64,000 bases of DNA from Dipodascopsis uninucleata var. uninucleata (Eukaryota; Ascomycota; Lipomycetes; Lipomycetales; Lipomycetaceae), in assembly GCA_030568195.1 (NCBI GenBank), contig JAJLTO010000001.1:1240001-1304000 (forward strand), in the 5' to 3' direction. Numbering within the stretch: position 1 is the stretch's first letter; every line of letters starts with the position of its first letter. This document shows, piece after piece, positions 1 through 9,082 of this stretch. The notes under the pieces were generated by a model. That model worked only from the letters and a program-made list of their open reading frames with translations, was not told the origin of the DNA and ran no database searches. A program made the position numbers and the translations under genes.

Positions 1-2
1 AC

Positions 3-137
3 AGTACACTAGAATCAGTTCAGGATTTTGATACTGTGCAGGCACGTTTAAGGCCCGTGCATGCCGACCAGATGGAAGATTGGGTAAAATATAAAGGTGA
101 TTGCTCAAGTCAAGGTTATATAAAAATAATTATTTAG
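3..137 (+). CDS. C-terminal end of an unidentified protein, cut by the window edge
   Basis: An open frame enters from the left edge and runs 44 codons to a TAG at 135-137. The residues (TVQARLRPVHADQMEDWVKY) have a balanced coding composition with charged residues, unlike the AT-driven K/N/I/F content of the noncoding DNA here. A possible splice donor (AAAG|GTGATTG) follows the WVKYK segment, so the last few codons could instead be intron. The family is not recognised. It converges on RNPS1, with about 350 bp between the two stop codons. Confidence 0.45.
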   Translation, partial: STLESVQDFDTVQARLRPVHADQMEDWVKYKGDCSSQGYIKIII

Positions 138-486
138 TGCGAGAACCTTCATTGTCATAATGAACGACAATTTGCCATAATTTATTGTACATAGTGAGGA
201 TATATTCATTGATTGTGCGCAAAGGATAGACATGTAAAATACTTTCATCTATATAAATTCGTTCTTTGACATAAAATTATACATATATATGTAACATAAT
301 AATATATAGAACGAGAATTGAAAAAAAAATTCTATGCAAAGGCTCTTTTCTTATCTCGTATGAATCTGTATTCTATCTTCCTTTTGTATCTAATAGGTAT
401 GTTAATATATCCAATGCTATGTCAGCATCCACTTACATTTACACAATAATTGTAGAACAGATAAAATTCAAGTAAAATACAGTAAG
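138..486. other. Intergenic, convergent 3' ends
   Basis: About 350 bp of AT-rich DNA between two converging genes. It carries AATAAA-like and TATATA tracts that suit polyadenylation on both strands. I see no coding frame or RNA gene. Confidence 0.6.
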
Positions 487-1573
487 TTAATTTCTACTCC
501 AAGAATCGCGTCGAGTTCTAACAGGTGAAACTGAAGTTCTACGGCCATTCATTGGGCTCCTATATCTCCTAGGCGGCGGAGGTGATCGGCGATGATATGG
601 TGGGGGACTGCGTGATCGCCTCCTTGGTGGAGGAACATAGCTATCACCTCCTCGTCTACCTCCCCATCTTCCACCTCTACCGCTTCTCTGAGGTCCACTA
701 AAACCGCCACCTGATCTTCTTCCATTGCCCCCAAACGAAGACCTAACGCCCCTGTTCCGCGACGGCGGAGGAGATATAGAGTATGGTCTTGATCTTCTGG
801 AGTTACTCATCTTTACAATTATTTGTGCACCATCAATATATCCATCATGCATATGCTGAATAGCTCTTGACGCTTCCTCTGGATGTGAGTATGTAATATA
901 ACATATGCCTCTGTTGATGTTAAGGCGCTTGTTCATTGGGAAGTCTACCTCGTCAATAGTACCGTAATTTCCAAAGATCTCGCGGACATGATCTTCAGTT
1001 ACATTTCGAGTGAGATTTTCAGCCAGGATCTAGTTGTACTAATATCAGCATACTTGTCACGCTTTAATACATATATGTAATCATATGATATCCTACCGTA
1101 GAGTTCCTAGATCGTTCAGGTGTTGGACTTCTGCTATACCCAGGACTCAGACTACGAGAATCGTAACTCAAACTTCTGCTTCTACTGCGGCTGCGACTCT
1201 GACTATCTGGAGTTCGACTTCTGGGACTATAAGACCTTGAATAACTTCTACTAGATCGTGAGTCATAGCTATTAGAGCGTGATCTCGAGTAAGATCTTTG
1301 GGATCCTGAGAGTGATCTTGAGCTGGGTCTTGAACCACCGGAGCTGCTATATGAACGCTCTCTACTTCTACCTCTGACTGGTGATGGTGATTTAGATGGG
1401 CTTCGAGAAACATCATTTAGAGGTGATCTGGATCGTGAAGGGGATCTGGATCCTGCATGTCTCGATGAATTATCCAGACGCGCCCTATAAGAGTAAAAGA
1501 AAACAAGATTCGATATTAGTTATATTCACAACTTTGCAGCACTATCTATTCCGTCAATCAACAGTACTTACAT
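487..1573 (-). CDS. RNPS1: RNPS1-like SR-related RNA-binding protein
   Basis: Predicted 310-residue splicing and exon-junction (ASAP/PSAP complex) factor of the nucleus. Three exons on the minus strand: 1573-1572, 1484-1097 and 1029-487. The long Arg-Ser/Ser-rich N-terminal region (RSYSRSRSNS, QSRSRSRSRS) is followed by one RRM that begins ILAENLTRNVTEDHVREIFG and contains NRGICYITY as the RNP1 segment and PEEASRAIQHMHDGYIDGAQ near its end. The C-terminal tail is rich in Gly-Arg, Pro and Arg-Ser. This order and the EDHVREIFGNYGTIDEVDFP signature match RNPS1. The only in-frame start is an ATG whose AT lies at 1573-1572 and whose G is the first base of exon 2 at 1484; the 87-bp intron between has GTAAGT and TTATAG borders. 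It is divergent from PRS1, sharing about 330 bp. Family assignment is firm; the start is well supported but inferred. Confidence 0.88.
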
Positions 1574-1902
1574 CAATGCATTAAATTATATGTTCTTAAC
1601 TAATAATTTTAGATCATATATCTTTAAACGAGATTTGGACTTCAAATAGCACATATAATCATGTCAAACTGGACTGGCCTGTTAACAACCATTGTACAGA
1701 AGTGGAAGAGCAAAATACAGTACAAATGTAGAACATTTATGCCATAAACATCACATACATCCACTCGTCAGCACGCAAATTTTTCTTATAACGAAAAATA
1801 TTTAGAAAAAGTGCTCCAGGTTGACATGTGCTTCGCTGCAATTTTGGCCATCAGAGGAACTCGGCGCCTTAATTTCAATTTACAAAATTCTTCTAGGCCG
1901 AT
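1574..1902. promoter_or_regulatory. Shared promoter region of RNPS1 and PRS1
   Basis: Roughly 330 bp separate the divergent start codons. The interval is AT-rich with pyrimidine tracts and no credible frame. Part of it is the transcribed 5' leader of RNPS1, whose first exon is almost wholly noncoding. No specific factor site stands out. Confidence 0.5.
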
Positions 1903-3651
1903 ATGAGGAAGTCAAAGGTATTCATTGGTACATCACATCCGGAACTGGGGAAGTTAATATGTGATCGTCTCGGCGTGTCTCCTGCTGCTTGCTCTTTGAG
2001 CAAATTTGCTAATGGAGAAACATCAGTTTCTATTGGTGAGTTGAAGAGGTTTTCTTTACTTGTTCCATAGACGCAACAAAACGTCGGAAAAGTCATGCTT
2101 ACAAGAGATCTTTGTTATAGGTGAATCAATTCGAGATGAGGACTGTTATATTGTTCAAAGTGGCAGTACTAAGTGAGTTAACAGAGTTGTTTATGCTGAA
2201 GTGGGATGAGCAATCGGAATAAAAAGTGCTGGATCTATCATATCTATGATTACCGAGACACTAATATTAGTATTGAAGAGTAAATGATCATATAATGGAA
2301 ATGCTCATAATGATTTCTGCCTGCCGAGGAGGATCTGCTAACAGAATCACTGGTATGCATTTAATATTGTTTATGGTGTGAATGAGATGGATGTATCCTT
2401 ATGACTCTTTATCTTACTGCAGCTGTCATTCCATATTTTCCTTACTCGAAGCAGAGCAAAATGAAAAAGCACAGAGGCGCTATTACTGCAAGAAGTAAGT
2501 TCTATTTAACGTTCTTTAAGAAATAAAGCCAATGATCCAATGTCCTAATAAATTTTTTTTCGATTTGTCTAGTGCTTGCAAATTTGCTCACAATGGCTGG
2601 CGCAGACCATGTTATAACTATGGATCTACATGTAAGTAATTCTTTAATCTCATTTTTTACACTATACAAACTAACATTTTTGTTATGAATTTTGGACTGC
2701 AGGCTACGCAAATGCAAGGTTTCTTCTCGAAGTCAGTCGATAATCTTCATGCTGCTCCCACTCTTGCTAGGTGGATCCGACATAATGTCCCAGATTGGCA
2801 AGATGCTGTTGTAGTGTCTAAGAATCCCGGTGGAACTAAAAGGTTTGTGCATTTTTCCGATTCCAATTTAAACAGACAAATTTGATAATATTATGAACTA
2901 ACCGCATGTTTTATTAAGAGTAACGGCACTTGCAGATGCACTAAAAATAGATTTTGCGATGATAAATACCGATCGCAGACGTAGAAATGACTGGCCTAAG
3001 AGCCGATCGTCACCTACTGTAACCGACAAATCGGATTCGACTATCGGAGGGGACACTAGTTCTATGTCGGAAATACGTACTGCAAGAGTTGTGCAGGGCC
3101 ATGTTGTGGATGACAACTATCAACCTCCATCAACTCAGTCTGAGGATGGAGAGGGATCACATGTTTCACAGGAAATCGAAATTATGCAGTCTTCCATCTA
3201 TTCGCTGAATTCCACGCATGATCATGCGCTTGGTGGAACAATCGATGTCACTGAGTCTGACGATGAAGATGAGCATCAAGGCGATGAACGAATGATCACA
3301 TTAGTTGGTGATGTTGAAGGCAAAACTGCTATAATCGTTGATGATATGATTGACCGTCCGGGATCGTATATCGCCGCTGCGGAGCATTGTAGAATGAACT
3401 GTGGTGCAAAGAAGGTCTACGTTGTGGCCACCCATGGTATCTTCGGAGATGGATGCCTCGAGGCTTTAGAGAAGTCGTGGTGCATTGATCACATTGTCGT
3501 GACTAACACGTTTCCAATCTCACCAGCGCAGCGGGAAAGTTCACGGAAGTTGACGGTCATTGACGTATCACCTATATTGGCAGAGTGCATTCGACGAAAT
3601 CATTATGGTGAAAGTATTTCGGTTCTGTTTGACCATCTTATGACTGTGTGA
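1903..3651 (+). CDS. PRS1: Ribose-phosphate pyrophosphokinase, PRS1/PAP-like with insertion
   Basis: Makes PRPP from ribose-5-phosphate and ATP for nucleotide, His and Trp synthesis, probably as part of a cytosolic hetero-oligomer. Seven exons (1903-2035, 2121-2172, 2279-2352, 2423-2494, 2573-2631, 2703-2842, 2919-3651) join in frame to 420 residues. Visible family blocks are KVFIGTSHPELGKLICDRLG, FANGET, VIPYFPYSKQSKMKKHRGA, GADHVITMDLHATQMQGFF and a C-terminal VDDMIDRPGSY PRPP loop. About 100 Ser/Asp-rich residues (roughly 190-290) separate NTDRRRRN from the PRPP loop, at the place where yeast Prs1 carries a non-homologous region and the animal PRPP synthetase-associated proteins carry an insert. 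The loop reads DDMIDRPGS instead of the usual DDMxDTxGT, so this may be a regulatory rather than fully catalytic subunit. The last exon is unusually large because it holds the insertion. Confidence 0.88.
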
Positions 3652-4361
3652 TGTGTCCAACGTGACTAAAAGATCTACATATACATATTTGGGATGGTGT
3701 CTGGGTATTTTTTTAAAAAAAAAAGGGTGTGTGAAGGAAGATGATGGGGGTGAGAACGTGAGAAGTTCAGTTTTGTTTTATATTTCGATTATATTGAAAT
3801 ATTGATACCAGTGAGAACCTCAAGATTACGATTAAAAAATTATCAAGCGCATGACGACGACAAGCATTTGCTGGAAAGTACCAAATTATTAAGACTTATT
3901 TTGTTTATGCTTATATATTTATAAATGAATACAGAAATTTACAATTTTATCACTATCGCGCTCTGCCGTATAGTGAGATGCTGTTCTAAGCATATATGGA
4001 TATATACTATCCCAGTGATGCAATCCTAGGGTTGCAGGACCTTAGCCTCCTCGCAAGGTATGTGTCCTAACGGAGCACTGGAAAATCAAACATGTTTCCG
4101 TCGCGATCTGTACTCCATATGTATAAGATAGCTAGGGGATTTTAGTCTGTTAAAAGACAAGCACTTGTAAAAATTCCTCTTAATTGAAGAATCTGAAGTG
4201 CTTGTAAGAAACCTTTCTTACAATTTCAAAAAAATCAATTATGCAGTTCCTTGGACTAGATAGTTGGATTAAAAGCTTATAAATGTAAATGAAAAATTAT
4301 ATTTTATAAACGTGTATTCTGAATATTTATAGTAGTAATAGAAGCAGGGAGTACTTAACTT
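3652..4361. other. Intergenic region after PRS1
   Basis: AT-rich noncoding DNA with A-runs just after the PRS1 stop. No frame, RNA or repeat is convincing. It leads into the decayed amidohydrolase. Confidence 0.5.
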
Positions 4362-5345
4362 CTACAAGCTTGCAGCGGTGACACCTAATAGATTCTCTGC
4401 CATTTTAAATGCAAATAAATCGAAGTCCTCTTCTGAAATTTAAGTTACATGTTTAATCTCCTCGATGAAATTCAATTCGTCTTCATTGGATGAAAATGGA
4501 TAGTCAACGCTGTACAACACGTGGCCCAGTGGAAGTAGTCTACAGAAGAAAAGCCAGAGGATTCAGTGAGAACATGCCGCTTGTCGCAATTAAGATATTG
4601 CTCCTCCAAACCTCTCTAAAGCTTCGCTACTTTTACCACACATCTCAGTTATTCTGAAAAAGCGTTCCTGTTGAAATTGTAGCATTTCTCCCATGTGCCC
4701 AATTGCAATCTTCAACTTGGGTGAACGATCAAAGAGTCCACTGGCAAACAATTTCAAAATATGAAGTCCAGTCTCGTCGTGCCAAGCCCAACCATAAGCA
4801 CTCAATGCCAGAGCTACCGAATCGCTATGATTTCCTTTTTAGAGTTCCATCATAGAATCGGATGCAAACGAGGGGTAAATGTAGACCGGGATTAAGTTCC
4901 AAAGCTTTCTCGAACACTGACTAAAAGCACTCGTTATCATAGAACTGCCCGTCCAGGTGATTATCCAGAGCACCAGCAGAGCCCAGACTTTTACATAAAG
5001 CTCCGACTCCTTCGCAGTAGTAGCAGGATCGCTCATCGGGAGTATAACAAAACTGCTAATCGTGTTTGGTTCTGGGAAATGGCAGAACAAAGATCATCAT
5101 TAGCTACAGAACAGGTTGATGATGATATGCTACCAGGACCATGGGAAATAACTTGGAGAGACACCTTCCCTCTATCTAAATGTTGGATATACACCCATCG
5201 CCGAGTGTCTCTAACTTAGAGATTAAATGCGCAGGAAAATTTGCGTAATATTCATGCGCTTCTATACTGGCTTCCACGACCTTTGGTGAGACGATGCACG
5301 TCGAGGGTGATAAGGAGTATTATGGCTGTGACGTTATATTGTGTG
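4362..5345 (-). pseudogene. Decayed 2,3-dihydroxybenzoate decarboxylase-like amidohydrolase
   Basis: Pieces of an amidohydrolase-2 family protein lie in order on the minus strand: VSPKVVEASIEAHEYYANFP, LISKLETLGDG, VISHGPGSISSSTCSVAN, DPATTAKESELYVK, GALDNHLDGQFYDNE, KGNHSDSVALALSAYGW, HETGLHILKLFASGLFDR-type residues (here HDETGLHILKLFASG), KIAIGHMGEML, TSGMFSLNPLAFLL, VLYSVDYPFSSNEDE and ISEEDFDLFAFKMAENLLG before a final stop at 4362. Together they cover essentially the whole enzyme of about 320 residues. The blocks fall in different frames and are broken by internal stops (for example after DNECF and after NPLAFLL) with no GT-AG borders at the breaks, so this is a pseudogene and not an intron-rich gene. 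In life the enzyme would decarboxylate an aromatic acid such as 2,3-dihydroxybenzoate. It sits in an accessory zone beside an MFS exporter. Confidence 0.85.
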
Positions 5346-6971
5346 GGACTACTAATGCAGGAATCCAAGACTGAGAGCATGTTCATGACCGTAATAAACA
5401 CCTATGAACCAGCTGTAGCTCTTTGTGCTATATGAGTAGAATAAGGGGACCATCATTTTAACTCCGACTGTCAGGTACATTACTAAATCCGTTTCACTAG
5501 GAAACTGCGAAGGCACGGCTTCTACTCCAAGCGATCAGCGCATAGCTTGACTTTTAAGTTCAGAGGTACACTGCCCTCGTCATTCAAGACAATGGCGGTA
5601 GCAGAAGGTGTGAGAATGTGCTTGGCGAGGCATTCTATAGCAATGGCAAGCCGATGGACGATGAAGCTACATCTCGACGACGTCGATAAGCAGAGTACAT
5701 TTTATCACGTGCCTAGGGCTATCTTAATAATGTTAGCCATTTTACCTTGCTTGAGTCGTCGACATGATGTAAGCCATCCATTACGTGTCCTGCGCACGGC
5801 TTTACCCTACGTTCGAAGATTCCGGCACCTCTACCTCAGGAAACCAAAAGCTGAGCTACACTCCCTAGAAGGAGGAATATGAAATGGTTTGATCCTCGGA
5901 ATTACGAATGCCAGAGCAGGTATTTAAGCTGTCGCTACATGGTTTTAGAATGTGGATCTGAATTAGCGGACGTGCATAAGTTCTAGTTTTTATTTTTTTA
6001 TCTGCTGCACTACTGCGATTCTTTCATGGATCACTACATTACAATACTTTGAGCCTCTGGTTGCTGATCCTTGGCTTCTGTAGACTGAACTTCAGATATT
6101 CCTGTCAGATATAACTGCCTACAAATAAAAGAGCCTATATATAAGTTGTCAAGGTACATGCAAGTACGGATCTCCATTGACCGTTAGCAGCTTCTGTTTA
6201 TTGTAGTGCACGCAACTCAGTAGGACAATGGGAACCTTTATAAGAGCCTTGCTACGGATCTCAGTATTTCAATGGACACGAGCGGAACACTTCTAGCGAA
6301 TTGTTCCGGAGTAAATGGCCTGATGACATCTCTTACAGGGCCAACCAGCTGACTCAGTATAGTATGTAACTTACTAATCCGACAACTATGTATTAGTAAT
6401 TTAAGTGCTCTGGAGCTCAGTGCGTGACAATACTTCGGATAAGGTTTTGAGACGGTTTAGCTCGCAGAATGTAGATTCCACTTACGCGGAAGTGGATAAG
6501 CTTAGGGCAAAGCAATTTTTCGGCATTAAGATCAGTGTGAGTGTCCGCTTAGCGGATGCTTTATAATACTTACAAAACCACAATGGCAAAGAAAAATAAG
6601 GCTTCCAGAGTGGTCTGAACATGCCTTCTCTAGCAATGACATATAAATATACTTATATACATTATATATGAAATTTTGCTAAACACGCACGCAGATACAT
6701 ATATATACTTGGTTTTAAAGAATTTTTTTCTTTATCCGAGGCCTCAATTGACTCTGGTGTGAGAGCAGATATACAGTAAGATTCGACTTAATCAACTGAT
6801 CGAAACCAGCAAGGGACGGACAGTAAGAATTATTGTTTTAGCTATTAGACGTTCCGTGCGATAATAGCTGAACTCGATCGACAAGCTCGCTGGTTGTAGC
6901 TTTAAACTCTGTGGAAGGTCGTCTAAGAGTTCTCGCTGTCCATAGTTGCCTGAGACGACGGTCATCTAAAA
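5346..6971. other. Gene-poor accessory DNA
   Basis: About 1.6 kb without an intact gene. It contains moderately long open stretches, such as a minus-strand run of about 68 codons around 6170-6370 (begins near QLVGPVRDVIRPFTPEQF) and a plus-strand frame at 5547-5882. Neither matches a family I recognise, and neither has splice sites joining it to more. They may be worn remains of further genes beside the amidohydrolase fossil. The final 250 bp is presumably the promoter of the MFS gene. Confidence 0.45.
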
Positions 6972-8615
6972 ATGCAAGAAGGGCATAATATAGGTCCTGA
7001 ATCATGCAATAACAGATCTGTACTCGACTGTGAAGATGCGAGAAACAGTTTTGCCGAGGAGGCCATTATTCGGGGAGCCAACGTACCACTTGGTCGTCTG
7101 AATAAAGAGAAGCCGACGTGCTCCCCAGAGCAACCGGATGAGAACTCTGATTCACTGGTCGAAGATAATTCAGTTAATATTCAGTTGCCGCTATGGCGAG
7201 AGATCGCCTTTATTAGTGTCATATCTCTATCTCAGCTGCTCACCCAGGCTAGTATTGCGCAATCATTGACACCACTTCACATCATTGGCAATGCTATGGG
7301 TATTACTGAGAATGGAGAGCTCAGTTGGATTATTGCTGCATACAGTTTGACAGTAGGCACTTTCATTCTCCCAGCTGGCCGCTGGGGTGATGTGTTCGGC
7401 CACCGTAAGCTATTCATTTTCGGCTACGTTTGGTTTGGAATTTGGTCAGGTATTGCAGGCTTCAGTGTATATTCAAACTATATGCTATTGATGTTTTGTA
7501 GAGCTATTCAGGGAATCGGTCCTGCTATTCTACTACCAAGCGGAATTGCTCTGCTTGGTCGCTCATATCCTCCTGGACGTCGCAAAAATTTTATTATCGG
7601 TATCTATGGAGCGTGCGCACCCTCAGGTTTCTGCTTTGGGGCTTTATTTTCGAGTATATTTTCGGAGTTTGCTTGGTGGCCATGGTGTTTCTGGGCAGCT
7701 GGACTAGTATGTCTCGGCCTCTCGGTAATCAGCATTTATGTTATTCCGATCTCTCTAGATCATCGTGAGCATCCCGTGGTATCCCCATTTCAGAAGCTGG
7801 ATATTATTGGCTCTGCTATTGGAGTTACAGGGCTGATTTTGTTCAACTTGGCTTGGAATCAAGCTCCTCTGAGTGGCTGGAACTCGCCTTGGATCTGTGT
7901 AGTTCTTGTGCTGTCGATAATCTTTATTGCCTTCTTTTTTATCTATGAGGCTAGATTCGCGAAGTACCCAATTCTTCCTGCAGACTCCCTTTCTCTGAAT
8001 ACTAATTTTGTTTTCATCTGCATTGCACTTGGATGGATGAGCTTTGGAAATTGGATCTACTACTACTGGCAGATCAATGAGGTGATAAAACACACGTCAC
8101 CTTTGATTACCGCGCTAAGAATTCTACCTGTTTCTGTATCTGGATTTTGCGCAGCAATCAGTGTTGGTGCTCTATTATCTATGGGTGTCCATCCTTCCGC
8201 TATTATGCTTGGTGCTCTAGTAAGTTTCACGGTTGGAAATATCCTACTAGCTACGATGCCAGTGAATCAGATCTATTGGGCTCAGATGTTTGTTTCCACA
8301 TGTATTATGCCTTGGGGAATGGACATGTCATTTCCCTCAGGAACCATTTTATTAAGTGACTCTATGGCACCAGAGCATCAAGGCATTGCCGCCTCTTTGA
8401 TAAATACAGTTGTGAATTACTCTGTCTCAATTGGACTTGGATTTGCAGGAACTATTGAGGTAAATATTGATAAGAATGGTGACAAGATTCTCAAAGGATA
8501 TAGATCATCTCTTTACTTTGCTATAGGTACTGCTGGGCTCGGAGTTATAGTTTCTCTTATATTTGTTTTTATTTCGCATCGCAAACCTGCAAAGAGTACT
8601 GTATGCGAGATATAG
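6972..8615 (+). CDS. MFS multidrug/boron-type exporter (Atr1-like, 14-TM)
   Basis: A single-exon gene for a 547-residue plasma-membrane proton antiporter of the DHA2 drug:H+ family. After a polar N-terminal tail of about 70 residues come many hydrophobic segments, starting at ISVISLSQLLTQASIAQSL. Motif A is clear near residues 135-147 (AGRWGDVFGHRKLF), followed by GYVWFGIWSGIAGFS, which is characteristic of the Atr1/YOR378W subgroup. RAIQGIGPAILLPSG is the motif B-like region, and the length fits 14 membrane spans. Substrate cannot be told from sequence; borate, aminotriazole or small aromatics are known for relatives. The start ATG follows an A-rich leader (CTAAAA-ATG). Lack of introns and a position beside a decayed aromatic-acid enzyme suggest an accessory gene, but no transfer is shown. 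Confidence 0.88.
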   Translation: MQEGHNIGPESCNNRSVLDCEDARNSFAEEAIIRGANVPLGRLNKEKPTCSPEQPDENSDSLVEDNSVNIQLPLWREIAFISVISLSQLLTQASIAQSLTPLHIIGNAMGITENGELSWIIAAYSLTVGTFILPAGRWGDVFGHRKLFIFGYVWFGIWSGIAGFSVYSNYMLLMFCRAIQGIGPAILLPSGIALLGRSYPPGRRKNFIIGIYGACAPSGFCFGALFSSIFSEFAWWPWCFWAAGLVCLGLSVISIYVIPISLDHREHPVVSPFQKLDIIGSAIGVTGLILFNLAWNQAPLSGWNSPWICVVLVLSIIFIAFFFIYEARFAKYPILPADSLSLNTNFVFICIALGWMSFGNWIYYYWQINEVIKHTSPLITALRILPVSVSGFCAAISVGALLSMGVHPSAIMLGALVSFTVGNILLATMPVNQIYWAQMFVSTCIMPWGMDMSFPSGTILLSDSMAPEHQGIAASLINTVVNYSVSIGLGFAGTIEVNIDKNGDKILKGYRSSLYFAIGTAGLGVIVSLIFVFISHRKPAKSTVCEI

Positions 8616-9082
8616 TCTACATTGCATTGCGTCTTAAATATTGCTTATTAATGCCTGATTTTCACTTTCTCTGTGCTGATTCTAAATAATGTTACATTTG
8701 CTGCGTGAAACTTATTGACTTGCGATGATTGCTTTTATAATAGATTTATAGATAATTAGTAATAATTAATATCATATATTTTATGCTTGTAGTTATATTT
8801 GCTATCGTAATTTTGTTTCTAGTTGTTCAACTGTAGACTCTTGAATTGGGTATTTGGGTGATTTTAGGGTTTCTGCAATGCGGATTTAGAAGCTTTTTAC
8901 CTTGCGTTGCGATGTATTCGCATCGTCAGCGCCCTTGTCTTCTTCGAAAATCACCTAGCATTTACTTTCTCTATCTGGAACGTATAACTGTACTGCTAAT
9001 ATGCTGGAATATTGTAAATGAAGTTACTAGAGTTGAACGTTTGCTGGCGCGATGATAACAACAGTAAATAGCTACAGTTATA
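8616..9082. other. Intergenic
   Basis: About 470 bp between two co-oriented genes, strongly AT-rich over its first half. A 69-codon plus-strand frame here has unconvincing composition. Nothing else is seen. Confidence 0.5.

Noticed and set aside
1168-1416. Minus-strand 82-codon frame rich in His, Val and Ala
   Set aside because: It is an out-of-frame reading of the Arg-Ser repeat exon of RNPS1.
5547-5882. Plus-strand 111-codon frame
   Set aside because: No family likeness, no splice partners, and it lies in DNA that looks decayed. Not reported as a gene.
8846-9055. 69-codon frame before the zinc-finger gene
   Set aside because: No recognisable domain, no splice context and a base-driven residue mix.
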